A stretch of DNA of 8,526 bases from Microcaldota archaeon (GCA_023248455.1 JAHFEN010000016.1:1-8526); one strand, 5' to 3'; shown: positions 1 to 6,096, numbered from the stretch's first letter. The notes: generated by a model not told the origin, from the letters alone. A program made the numbers and translations.

Positions 1-1029
1 CGATTGGAAGGAAGAGAGCAGCCCAAGCACAGCACCCCTTTTGCCAGTGACTTTTTTTGTTATCATGGAATTCACGGAAGGAAATACCAGCGCGTTCCCT
101 GCCACAAACACGGCAAGCGAAAGAAGGATGGTCAGCCAGTCGTGCGTGAAGATGAGGAGGAAAAAACCCGCCCCAGAAAGGGCAAGCCCTCCGCTGATGA
201 GGGATGTTTCCCCGAACTTGTTCACCAGCTCGCCTGAAACGAACTGCATCACCAATATGAGGATGCCGATGTAGGTGAAAATCAGGCCGATTTGCGGGGA
301 GGAAAATCCGAGCAGGTCCCCGGTATAGATTGCAAGCGTGGCGTCCAGTCCGCCAATCATGAAAGTTGTCATGAACGACCCCAGGAAAAGAAAAATAATG
401 GGGGAGGAAAGGTGCTCAAGCAGGCTAACTTCCTGACCTGCGATGTCCCTGCTTTCCATCTTTTCGCGCGGCTCTTTGACCTGCAGATAAACCGAGAGGA
501 GATTCAACGCGGCAAGACCGGCTGAAAGGAAGAAAACGTCCTTCACTGAAATTGCCGAGGCAATGCCGCCGATTGCCGGTCCTGCGATGAGCCCCAATGA
601 AAAGGCCATGCCAACCAGGCCCATGGCGCGCCCGCGCTGCTTTTCATCTGTGAAGTCAGAAAGGAGCGAGATGCAGCACGGGAATATCGCGGATGCGGCC
701 ATGCCCTCAACCGCGCGTGCAATGAAAGCAAGCAGAAGAGAATCGGTGAATGCGAAGAGCAGGTAGGCGATCACAAAGCCGGCAGTCCCTATGAGGAGTA
801 TCTTTTTGCGCCCAACACTGTCGCCAAGCTTCCCCATTACCGGGGCAAAAACCAGGCTCATTAGCGCATAGGTGGCTGTGAGCATGCCAAGCTCGAACGG
901 GACTGCCCCGAGTGAAAGCGCATAGAAGGGAAGTATGGGCAGGATGACGCCAAATCCGAAAGCCGTCATGAAAAGAGTGAACAGGACTGGTTTTATTCCT
1001 GGCGTTGATAGCAATTCCCTGAAGGACAT
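1..1029 (-). CDS. MFS efflux transporter, DHA1-like (3' end outside window)
   Basis: Integral-membrane major facilitator superfamily protein, probably a proton-coupled exporter of drugs or other small molecules. The first 343 residues are present and the frame is open to the left edge, so the C-terminus is missing. Hydrophobic segments alternate with short loops as in a 12-helix MFS protein. The loop between helices 2 and 3 carries a textbook motif A (GKLGDSVGRKK, about residues 66-76). Helix 4 has the RAVEGM stretch (about 105-110), and helix 5 has GLIAGPAIGG (about 146-155), a motif C typical of 12- or 14-helix drug antiporters. A charged central loop lies at about 184-205. The ATG is chosen because GGGTG lies 5 bases upstream and the preceding gene stops 11 bases before it, which suggests co-transcription with the metallo-hydrolase. 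Family assignment is firm; the substrate cannot be told. Confidence 0.9.
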   Translation of the reverse strand, partial: MSFRELLSTPGIKPVLFTLFMTAFGFGVILPILPFYALSLGAVPFELGMLTATYALMSLVFAPVMGKLGDSVGRKKILLIGTAGFVIAYLLFAFTDSLLLAFIARAVEGMAASAIFPCCISLLSDFTDEKQRGRAMGLVGMAFSLGLIAGPAIGGIASAISVKDVFFLSAGLAALNLLSVYLQVKEPREKMESRDIAGQEVSLLEHLSSPIIFLFLGSFMTTFMIGGLDATLAIYTGDLLGFSSPQIGLIFTYIGILILVMQFVSGELVNKFGETSLISGGLALSGAGFFLLIFTHDWLTILLSLAVFVAGNALVFPSVNSMITKKVTGKRGAVLGLLSSFQS

Positions 1030-1034
1030 TTGTA

Positions 1035-1039
1035 CACCC
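1035..1039 (-). promoter_or_regulatory. Ribosome binding site of the MFS gene
   Basis: GGGTG on the minus strand, 5 bases before the ATG at 1029 and inside the 11-base gap after the upstream stop codon. It supports this start and translational coupling to the metallo-hydrolase gene. Confidence 0.6.
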
Positions 1040-1040
1040 G

Positions 1041-1793
1041 TTAAATTGATACCACAAAGCCGTCGTAAGCGGCTTGCGAGCTATTGAAAATCTTTTTCGC
1101 TGCCTTTTCCGCTGCCAATCTAGCCTGAAGGGTTTTGTACCTCACTGCATCAAAATGAGTAAGCACCAGGCGCTTTGCCGCTGCCTTCTTTGCAGCCATT
1201 GCAGCCATTTCAGGTGAGAGATGCGGCCATCCCCTAAGCTCAGGGGCGCCCGGCTGAAGTGCGCACTCTGTAATGAATGCATCGGCTTTGTCAGCGAGCC
1301 TGGCAAGGTTTTCGCACGGGCCGGTGTCGGCGCAGTAAGCAATTGTTTTGCCATCAAACTCAAACCTGAAGCCCCATGAGGGGTCTGCATGCCTGAGAGG
1401 CAAGACTGTCACCTTGTAAGGCAGGAGATTTGGCCCTTGCTTGAGCGGTACAATATCCAGTTTTGCCCAAAGCTGGCTTGCTGAAGCGGTGTATGGGTGG
1501 TTGAGGAGTGTGTGCAGGCTTTTCACATACGATTTGTGCACAAGGAGGCGCACAGTGCATCCTTTCCTGAAGAGCGGGAGCGTGTGAAGGCCGATCGTGT
1601 GGTCAAGGTGAAGGTGCGAGATGAATATGTCTGTCTTGCTTATGCCCCCTTCCTTCGCAACCTTTGGAACCTTGTACAGCCCCTCCCCTGCGTCAAGGAC
1701 AATGAGCCTGTCCGAAAGCACGACTGCGGCGCAAGTGGTGCCTCCGGTTGCAGTGGAAAACCACCCGTTGGTGCCTAGGAATTTAATCTTCAT
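1041..1793 (-). CDS. MBL-fold metallo-hydrolase, RNase Z/phosphodiesterase-like
   Basis: Predicted cytosolic dinuclear-metal hydrolase of 250 residues in the metallo-beta-lactamase fold. Visible ligand motifs, in order: the HxHxDH motif at H60, H62, D64 and H65; H135 (RHADPSWGF); the bridging D156 (CADTGP); and H213 (LTHFD). Between them are the TECA stretch (about 175-178) and HLSPEMAAMAA (H191 onward), which resembles the conserved His motif of the RNase Z (ElaC) branch and points to phosphodiester substrates. RNase Z proteins are usually about 300 residues and carry a flexible tRNA-binding arm. No such insertion is apparent here, so tRNA 3' maturation is not assured; a nuclease or cyclic-nucleotide phosphodiesterase is equally possible. 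All metal ligands are present, so it should be active. It is the first gene of a two-gene unit with the MFS transporter, and a TATA-like box lies about 32 bases upstream. Confidence 0.88.
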   Translation of the reverse strand: MKIKFLGTNGWFSTATGGTTCAAVVLSDRLIVLDAGEGLYKVPKVAKEGGISKTDIFISHLHLDHTIGLHTLPLFRKGCTVRLLVHKSYVKSLHTLLNHPYTASASQLWAKLDIVPLKQGPNLLPYKVTVLPLRHADPSWGFRFEFDGKTIAYCADTGPCENLARLADKADAFITECALQPGAPELRGWPHLSPEMAAMAAKKAAAKRLVLTHFDAVRYKTLQARLAAEKAAKKIFNSSQAAYDGFVVSI

Positions 1794-1824
1794 GGGAATA
1801 CGGACGCATTCCGCTGGGCTTCAT

Positions 1825-1836
1825 CTTAAATATATG
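1825..1836 (-). promoter_or_regulatory. TATA-box promoter for the MBL-MFS operon
   Basis: On the minus strand this reads CATATATTTAAG. A TFB/TBP start about 26 bases downstream would fall near 1804, leaving a leader of roughly 11 bases before the ATG at 1793. Position and composition fit an archaeal promoter. Depending on where the insertion sequence ends, the box may be native or supplied by the element. Confidence 0.5.
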
Positions 1837-1957
1837 CCTCCTTACGGCTGAAAATTCTGCAACACTCATTTTTGCAAACCATACTTTCCCATGATTTGAC
1901 AAAACCAGAACAGATTTTTTGAGGTAAATGCTGAATGAGCCGTCTTTCTGACAAAGC

Positions 1958-1978
1958 TGCCGCTGACCATCAGCGGCA
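1958..1978 (-). terminator. Hairpin downstream of the transposase gene
   Basis: A perfect 8-bp inverted repeat, TGCCGCTG / CAGCGGCA, with a 5-base loop lies about 12 bases past the transposase stop. It partly overlaps a second palindrome at 1975-1989 (7-bp arms around one base). On the minus strand it is followed by TTTGTC, not a long T run. It could terminate transposase transcription or shield the gene's 3' end; it could also be part of the element's subterminal structure. Confidence 0.4.
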
Positions 1979-1989
1979 AATTATTTGCC

Positions 1990-2952
1990 TTACTGGCCGC
2001 ACTCTATCCAGAATGGGACTCCAAGGTGCCTTGCTGTCCTGTCGTAAAGGAGCTGCTTTATGTTGTACGCCAGGACGCGGAGGGCAAGGGCGATGTCCCT
2101 TGTCTTTCTTTTGATTGCCCTCACAAAATTCCCATACCTTCTCTTGAGGGCAGAATTCACGCCTTCTATCTGGGAGCGGGCATGGTATATCTTGTCAAAC
2201 ACATCCTTGAACTGCTTTGCAAACTGCACCATCTTCTTCCATGCCCGCGAGCCCTTGCTCTTGCCGGTGGTGTTGCTCTTGAGCTTGAAGAACGGCTTGC
2301 CGTTCTTCTTCACAACCAGGTTGCAGTTCTTCCTTGAGATATAACCGCTGTCGCCTATGACCCTGAACAGCTGCTTGATTTCCCTGAGAAGGAATTTCAG
2401 CTGCGGTGAGTCATTCCTGTGCGGGCCGGTTATTTTGTATTCAACGATGACGCTCCTATTTGGAAGAATGGCAAGGTGGAGCTTGGCATTGTCCCTCCTC
2501 CTGTTCTTTCTTCCTATCCGGATGTCATACCATGAGCTGCTTGTCATCAGCCTTATTCCTGTGGAATCAACTATGACAGTCACGCCCCCTTTCAAAAAGC
2601 GTTTCACCAAAAGCCTGTTAAATCTCCGCACGTATTTTTGTGAAAGCTTCTGCATTCCAACGTGCAGAATGCTACGGCTGGGAAGCCTCTTCACCCCGAG
2701 GATTTCCTTGAGGTATGGGCTTTCCATCTCTCCTGCCATGGCGTCATAGGTCAAGTTGCAGGCAACCATCATGAGGCACAAGATTGCAACTGTTCTTGCG
2801 TCATGAATCGGATGCCTGCCTCTCTTCTTTGGCGTCCATGGCGGGGGAAGCTTTCCAATGTATCTCTTCGCTTCTCTCAACGTCAGCTCCTTCAGTTTTC
2901 TGTCCACTTTGCTGGTCACCTTGGGGTTCACCCTCCTTTTGGGTTTGCCCAT
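1990..2952 (-). CDS. DDE transposase, IS4/IS5 superfamily
   Basis: Cut-and-paste type transposase of 320 residues from the chosen ATG. The catalytic triad is complete: D129 (IVDSTG), D201 (IGDSGY) and E263 (QIEGVNSALKRRYG). Around the glutamate, Y256-x2-R259-x3-E263-x6-K270 matches the YREK signature of the IS4/IS5 (DDE_Tnp_1) group exactly. The N-terminal 40 residues are very basic, as expected for end binding, and a likely helical DNA-binding region follows at about 50-100. No frameshift or internal stop is seen, so the element may still be mobile. A TTG nine codons upstream (2979) would give 329 residues. The ATG at 2952 was preferred because the protein then starts at the basic MGKPKRR segment, but neither start has a convincing ribosome site. 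Confidence 0.9.
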   Translation of the reverse strand: MGKPKRRVNPKVTSKVDRKLKELTLREAKRYIGKLPPPWTPKKRGRHPIHDARTVAILCLMMVACNLTYDAMAGEMESPYLKEILGVKRLPSRSILHVGMQKLSQKYVRRFNRLLVKRFLKGGVTVIVDSTGIRLMTSSSWYDIRIGRKNRRRDNAKLHLAILPNRSVIVEYKITGPHRNDSPQLKFLLREIKQLFRVIGDSGYISRKNCNLVVKKNGKPFFKLKSNTTGKSKGSRAWKKMVQFAKQFKDVFDKIYHARSQIEGVNSALKRRYGNFVRAIKRKTRDIALALRVLAYNIKQLLYDRTARHLGVPFWIECGQ

Positions 2953-3052
2953 GGTAGGCACTACGCGGAGGACTGCCAAAAAGTTATCCCCGTAAGAGAA
3001 GAAGTTTCATGGCGCTTTTGAATTTCAGGATGAAGCCGAAGGTGGGTAAAAC

Positions 3053-3063
3053 CATTAATAAAG
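3053..3063 (+). promoter_or_regulatory. Candidate TATA-box for the ABC transporter operon
   Basis: CATTAATAAAG lies about 38 bases before the permease ATG. Initiation about 26 bases downstream would give a leader of about 12 bases containing GAGTGG as a weak ribosome site. The box lies close to, and probably just outside, the right end of the insertion sequence. Confidence 0.35.
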
Positions 3064-3095
3064 CAGGAAGGATTGAAGACAGACGAGTGGTTTGA

Positions 3096-3875
3096 ATGAA
3101 GCTTAGTTCTGCGCATGCGATAATCATTCTCTATTTCCTTTCCACGCTCCTTATTCTATTTGCCGTATCAACAATACTTTACCAATACATCGCCGCGCTC
3201 GGCTCGCTTTCAGAGGTAATCAAGGCCATAGGCGAATACAGAATACTGAGCGCACTTTGGTTGAGCATCACCTCTTCCATAGGCGCAACCATAGTTGCAT
3301 TGCTGCTTGGGATTCCGCTAGCGTATGTCTTTGCCACAAAGGACTTCCTTTGGAAGAGCATGGTGGAAACGCTCGTAATTGATGTGCCGCAGACGTTCCC
3401 GCCTGTGGCCGAAGGCATCATACTCCTGCTCATGCTCGGCCCAACCTCGCCAATCGGTTTAAACCTTGCGTTTACGTTTGCCGCCCTTGTGATAGCAAAA
3501 GTCTTCATTGCCGGACCGTTCGTGGTGTCGTTTGTTTCAAGGAAATTCAGGGAAATAAGAAAATCAGGCATGAACCTGACCGCCCGTTCGCTTGGCGCCG
3601 ACCAGTTTCAGGTATTCACCACAATCTTTCTGCCGCTCTCATTCAACGAGATTGCCGCAGGCGCTGCAATGTGCTGGGCAAGAGCAATGGGCGAACTTGG
3701 TGGCAGCCTGATTTTTGCAGGCGTCATCATAGGACAGACTGAAACAATACCTACTTTTGTCGCGACAAATTCGCAAACGCTGCTTATCCCATCTTTGGCG
3801 GCAAGCATCCTTGTAACCACTGCTTCGGCTTTGGCGCTGTTTTCTTTCAAGCGCCTGATGGCAAAAGGTGAATGA
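3096..3875 (+). CDS. ABC transporter permease, molybdate/tungstate (ModB/WtpB) type
   Basis: Membrane-spanning subunit of an ABC importer, 259 residues with about six hydrophobic segments (roughly 8-32, 52-80, 88-115, 122-147, 183-212 and 226-250). The cytoplasmic EAA-type coupling loop is at about 162-180 (TARSLGADQFQVFTTIFLP) and includes the conserved G167 and the terminal LP. ARAMGELGGSLIFAG at 195-209 followed by GQTETIPT closely resembles the ARA-GE-G motif and following segment of ModB/WtpB and, less closely, the CysT/CysW sulfate permeases. Oxyanion uptake (molybdate, tungstate or sulfate) is therefore the likely role. The ATPase gene follows at once, with a GGTGA site inside the end of this gene. 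A periplasmic or lipid-anchored binding protein would be needed but is not encoded here. Confidence 0.88.
   Translation: MKLSSAHAIIILYFLSTLLILFAVSTILYQYIAALGSLSEVIKAIGEYRILSALWLSITSSIGATIVALLLGIPLAYVFATKDFLWKSMVETLVIDVPQTFPPVAEGIILLLMLGPTSPIGLNLAFTFAALVIAKVFIAGPFVVSFVSRKFREIRKSGMNLTARSLGADQFQVFTTIFLPLSFNEIAAGAAMCWARAMGELGGSLIFAGVIIGQTETIPTFVATNSQTLLIPSLAASILVTTASALALFSFKRLMAKGE
3867..3871 (+). promoter_or_regulatory. Ribosome binding site that sets the ATPase start
   Basis: A perfect GGTGA lies within the last codons of the permease gene, 5 bases before ATG at 3877. A GTG in the same frame at 3868 would place this site inside its own start codon, so the ATG is the better start. Confidence 0.7.
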
Positions 3876-3876
3876 C

Positions 3877-4611
3877 ATGGCTCTTCAAATCACCAAACTC
3901 AAGGCGGGATATGGAAACAAGGTAATACTGGAAAACTGTTCGCTTTCAGTCAAAGGCAGCGAAACAGTAGTCCTCATGGGACCGTCAGGCTGCGGCAAAA
4001 GCACGCTCTTGCTTTCGCTTGTGGGAGTTCTCACGCCTTCCACTGGCAAAATGCTTCTCAATGGAAAGAGCTTGGATGGTATGCCAATTGAGATGCGCAA
4101 CATAGGCTACCTGCCGCAGGACTACGGGCTATTCCCTCATCTTGATGTTTTGGGAAACGTTGAATACGGCCTAATGGTAAGGGGTGCGCAGAAGACGGAG
4201 AGGCAAAAGACTGCACTGGAGATGCTTGAGCTGGTCAATCTGCATGACCTTTCACGCAGGAAGATAAAGGAATTGTCAGGCGGCCAGAGGCAGCGGGTCG
4301 GGCTCGCACGAGCACTTGCAATAAAACCAGACCTCATCTTGCTTGACGAGCCGCTTTCAAACGTTGACCAGCTGACAAAAGCAGAGGTTGCAAACAAGCT
4401 GCGGGAAGTTTTTGGCAGGATAAAAATACCAAAGATAGTGGTGACGCACACTCCTTATGACGCATTTGTACTGGCGGACAAGATTGCTGTGATGATAGAA
4501 GGTAAAATTGTGCAGACAGGCACACCTGCCCAGGTCTTTGCAAAACCAAAAAACGAAATGATAGGGAAACTCGTGCAACAATTAGAAGTGAAAACCATTA
4601 CGAAGAAATAG
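3877..4611 (+). CDS. ABC transporter ATP-binding protein, oxyanion importer (ModC/WtpC-like)
   Basis: Cytoplasmic ATPase that drives the adjacent permease; 244 residues. All nucleotide-binding motifs are intact: Walker A GPSGCGKST (35-43), Q-loop Q81 (LPQDYGLFPHL), signature LSGGQRQR (133-140), Walker B ILLDEP with D157 and E158, D-loop SNVD (161-164) and H-loop H191 (VVTH). The FPHL-VLGNVEYGL segment after the Q-loop is typical of the ModC/PotA/CysA group. Those proteins usually have about 350 residues with a C-terminal TOBE-type regulatory domain; this one ends soon after the nucleotide-binding domain, so substrate-sensing regulation through that domain is absent. The start lies one base past the permease stop, so the two are surely co-translated. 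Tungstate/molybdate specificity is inferred from the permease. Confidence 0.9.
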   Translation: MALQITKLKAGYGNKVILENCSLSVKGSETVVLMGPSGCGKSTLLLSLVGVLTPSTGKMLLNGKSLDGMPIEMRNIGYLPQDYGLFPHLDVLGNVEYGLMVRGAQKTERQKTALEMLELVNLHDLSRRKIKELSGGQRQRVGLARALAIKPDLILLDEPLSNVDQLTKAEVANKLREVFGRIKIPKIVVTHTPYDAFVLADKIAVMIEGKIVQTGTPAQVFAKPKNEMIGKLVQQLEVKTITKK

Positions 4612-4657
4612 CTTTGAGAATCAATCAATACTGTGGTAACTAGTGTATTTATCTGAC

Positions 4658-4707
4658 AGCCAGGTGACCGCATCACACCTTTAGGTTCGGTTATTTTTCT
4701 TCTACGG
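4658..4707 (+). repeat. Intergenic hairpin repeat, copy A
   Basis: About 50 bases beginning AGCCAGGTGA, then CACCT (stem AGGTG/CACCT with a 9-base loop), TAGG, GGTTCGGTT and a T-rich tail ending TACGG. It aligns colinearly with 5960-6014: the first 10 bases are identical, followed by CACCT-n-TAGG, TT-n-GG and TTATTTTT. It shares GGTTCGGTT and the tail with 5892-5952. The copies have the same orientation and lie on either side of the methyltransferase gene. Confidence 0.55.
4691..4703 (+). terminator. Candidate T-rich terminator of the ABC operon
   Basis: TTATTTTTCTTCT follows the short AGGTG/CACCT hairpin about 80 bases after the ATPase stop. Archaeal transcription commonly ends in such T-rich stretches. 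The next gene converges from the right, so a terminator is expected here. Confidence 0.4.
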
Positions 4708-4727
4708 ATAGGAAAGCCACTATCAAT

Positions 4728-5786
4728 TTATTTGGCAAGTTCAACTTCGATGATGCTCACCGGTGCAGCAATCCGCACAATCTTGCTGATGCGCAGGCCA
4801 GCCCTTTCAAGAAGGTTTCTGAATTCTGCCTCGGTGCGCTCCAGGCCCCCATCGTTCAGCACCGCCATGTTCAAGTCCATCATCTTGCTCGGGTGGGCAA
4901 CATTGGCATCGGGAACCAGGGATTCGATTATGAGCAGCCTCGACCCTGCGCCCATTGCCTTGATGCAGTTCCCCAGGATGTCTAATGAAAGCTTGTCGCT
5001 GAAGTCGTGGAGCACATACTTCAATATGTATAAGCCGCCCCCATCTGGCACCGATTCGAAAAAGTTGCCGCCCACTATGTCGCACCTTTCCGCCACCCCC
5101 TCGCTTTGAAGGAAAGCCCGGGCTTTCGTGAGCGCTTCCGGGAGGTCGAATAGAACGCCTCTGGACTTTGGGCTTACCTTGAGTATGGCGCTCAGCAGAT
5201 GGCCGTTTCCCCCACCCACATCCACGATTTTTCCGCATGCCGAAAAGTCATAGCCTTTGATTATCTCCGGTATTTGCATGCCCGATGCCTGGGTCATCCA
5301 GCCGTTGAACAGTTCATAGTCTTCGCTGTGGCCCGAAAGATAATCAAAAAACTTCTTCCCATGGACGAACTCGAACGAGCTTTTGCCAGTTTCCACCGCA
5401 TGGAGCAGGTTGCCCCATGCGTTCCAGTGGAAACCCGAGCCTACCAGCATCGCGCCGAACCGGATGGAGCGCGGGTGGTCGCTTCTAAGAAGCTCTGACA
5501 TCGGGCTTTGCTCGAACCTCTTGCCAGGCAGCTCATGGAAAACCCCCAGTCCGGAAAGGGCGCGCAGCAGCCGGTAAAGCGTCTGCTCGTGCGTTTTGCT
5601 TTCCCTGGCAAGATCGCCCACCTTCTTCGGGCCGTCCTTCAAGAGGTCAGCTATGCCCAGTTTCGCAGCAACGTGGATTGCCTGTGTGACCATGCTGCCC
5701 ATTGCAAGCCGCATGATTGTTTCTGAAGGATTTCCTGCCTGCGGTCCAGGGGGACCAGTCTGTACAGTTGGCGTATTCGATTCCAT
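4728..5786 (-). CDS. SAM-dependent O-methyltransferase (Methyltransf_2 / caffeate-OMT family)
   Basis: Cytosolic small-molecule methyltransferase of 352 residues, a usual length for the plant-OMT/HIOMT-like family. An N-terminal winged-helix dimerisation domain spans about 22-105, preceded by a Pro/Gly-rich tail. The Rossmann-type catalytic domain follows: SAM-binding DVGGGNG at 189-195, acidic DLPEA at 214-218, GNFFESVP at 240-247, and LKYVLHDFSD at 255-264, where H260 matches the catalytic base of this family. The later IIESLVPD and MDLNMAVLNDGG-ERT motifs are also typical. It probably methylates a hydroxyl of a phenolic, polyketide-like or quinone-like compound, but no partner biosynthetic gene is near. 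It converges with the ABC operon and has its own promoter almost at the ATG. The family is more common in bacteria and eukaryotes, so lateral acquisition is plausible. Confidence 0.92.
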   Translation of the reverse strand: MESNTPTVQTGPPGPQAGNPSETIMRLAMGSMVTQAIHVAAKLGIADLLKDGPKKVGDLARESKTHEQTLYRLLRALSGLGVFHELPGKRFEQSPMSELLRSDHPRSIRFGAMLVGSGFHWNAWGNLLHAVETGKSSFEFVHGKKFFDYLSGHSEDYELFNGWMTQASGMQIPEIIKGYDFSACGKIVDVGGGNGHLLSAILKVSPKSRGVLFDLPEALTKARAFLQSEGVAERCDIVGGNFFESVPDGGGLYILKYVLHDFSDKLSLDILGNCIKAMGAGSRLLIIESLVPDANVAHPSKMMDLNMAVLNDGGLERTEAEFRNLLERAGLRISKIVRIAAPVSIIEVELAK

Positions 5787-5808
5787 ATCATGGCAGATGC
5801 ATGAATGA

Positions 5809-5820
5809 ATTTTATAAAGC
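5809..5820 (-). promoter_or_regulatory. TATA-box promoter of the methyltransferase (near-leaderless)
   Basis: On the minus strand this reads GCTTTATAAAAT, a near-consensus archaeal TATA box centred about 28 bases before the ATG at 5786. Initiation about 26 bases downstream would fall within 1-3 bases of the start codon. No ribosome site is visible, which fits a leaderless mRNA. Confidence 0.6.
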
Positions 5821-5889
5821 CTGCTTCACAGAAGATTGTGGAACCTGACAGAGACGCTATGTTAAGAAAAGTGGGCTTTTTACGGCTTT

Positions 5890-5914
5890 TGAGAAGTGAG
5901 GGAATCGAACCCCC
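5890..5914 (-). other. tRNA 3'-end-like sequence (T-arm plus acceptor strand)
   Basis: Read on the minus strand, GGGGG TTCGATT CCCTC is a valid T-arm: a 5-bp stem with one G-T pair and a 7-base loop matching the B-box GGTTCGANNCC. It is followed by ACTTCTC and A, the size of an acceptor strand plus discriminator, without CCA. No proper 5' half (GAGAAGT-like acceptor and D-arm) could be found at tRNA distance. The closest is AGAGGT at about 5978-5983, without a credible D-arm. It may be a tRNA remnant, an attachment-site relic or chance. Confidence 0.3.
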
Positions 5915-5952
5915 CCTTTCGAGGTGGGGGGTTCGGTTTATTTCCTCTTACG
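5892..5952 (+). repeat. Intergenic hairpin repeat, copy C1
   Basis: Contains AAGTGAGGG, a perfect 10-bp inverted repeat (CGAACCCCCC at 5906-5915 with GGGGGGTTCG at 5926-5935), then GGTTCGGTT and a T-rich tail ending TTACG. An alternative fold places a TTCG tetraloop closed by CCT/AGG at the tip. It is the longest and most stable copy of the family, and its left part overlaps the tRNA-like sequence. Confidence 0.5.
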
Positions 5953-5959
5953 TCGTGGA

Positions 5960-6014
5960 AGCCAGGTGAGGGCTTGCACCTCTAGGGGGTTAGGATTATT
6001 TTTTCCTTATGACG
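5960..6014 (+). repeat. Intergenic hairpin repeat, copy C2
   Basis: Begins with the same AGCCAGGTGA as copy A and continues GGGCTTG, CACCT, C, TAGG, GGGTTAGG and a TTATTTTTTCC tail ending in GACGG. It lies about 65 bases after copy C1, so the two look like a diverged tandem pair. Two alternative short stems are possible: AGGTG/CACCT (5964-5968 with 5977-5981) or AAGCC/GGCTT (5959-5963 with 5971-5975). Confidence 0.55.
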
Positions 6015-6073
6015 GCTGCGCCATGTTTGTGAGGGTTGGTAGACTGACCATCTGATGCGTAAAAATAGTTAAA

Positions 6074-6081
6074 TTTATATA
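6074..6081 (+). promoter_or_regulatory. TATA-box promoter of the regulator-NTase-HNH-SWIM cassette
   Basis: TTTATATA, a consensus archaeal box, centred about 26 bases before the ATG at 6104. The predicted start site is therefore at the first codon, giving a leaderless mRNA. This also favours the ATG over the in-frame TTG at 6098. Confidence 0.65.
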
Positions 6082-6096
6082 GTTTTTTAGCTATAT
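6077..6096 (+). promoter_or_regulatory. Candidate operator: inverted repeat over the TATA box
   Basis: ATATAG at 6077-6082 and CTATAT at 6091-6096 form a perfect 6-bp inverted repeat with an 8-base spacer, running from the TATA box to the predicted start site. GTTAAATTT is also directly repeated at 6068-6076 and 6109-6117, flanking it. A repressor bound here would block TBP, so autoregulation by the winged-helix protein just downstream is an attractive inference. AT-richness makes chance repeats more likely. Confidence 0.35.

Larger units (their letters stand above)
1817..3037 (-). mobile_element. Insertion sequence, IS4/IS5 superfamily (ends approximate)
   Basis: The element is defined by its single transposase gene at 1990-2952. 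The boundaries given are the best inverted match I could find by eye: GGCTTCATC at 1817-1825 and its reverse complement at 3029-3037, a 9-base perfect pair giving an element of about 1.22 kb. A second pair lies just inside it, CTGAAAATTC at 1848-1857 against GAATTTCAG at 3020-3028, one base different in length. No target-site duplication was seen outside either pair, so the ends are tentative; only the core is secure. The element sits between the MBL operon and the ABC transporter operon. Confidence 0.5.

Noticed and set aside
1841..2996. CTTACGG inverted words (1841-1847 and about 2990-2996) as insertion-sequence ends
   Set aside because: Seven bases is near chance for the searched area, the similarity decays at once, and the same word occurs elsewhere in the window.
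3868..3876. GTG start for the ATPase giving three extra residues and an 8-base overlap with the permease
   Set aside because: The GGTGA ribosome site overlaps this GTG and is correctly spaced for the ATG at 3877.
4807..5238. Minus-strand frame of 143 codons inside the methyltransferase gene
   Set aside because: It is a different frame of the same strand within a gene with strong family motifs; its composition (Arg, Gly and Pro rich) is typical of a shadow frame.
5890..5984. Complete class-II-like tRNA on the minus strand using AGAGGT as the 5' acceptor and AAGCC-CTCACCT-GGCTT as an anticodon arm (CAC)
   Set aside because: There is no D-arm, base 37 would be C, and the linker to the T-arm does not fold as a variable arm; the pieces are better explained as repeat hairpins.
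5892..6014. Integron attC sites flanking the methyltransferase as a gene cassette
   Set aside because: GTTAGGA and GTTCGGT hint at a right core, but the matching left core (RYYYAAC) is missing or imperfect in the copies, and no integrase is present.
5892..6014. CRISPR array
   Set aside because: Only two diverged units, with no exact repeat of usual length and no regular spacers.
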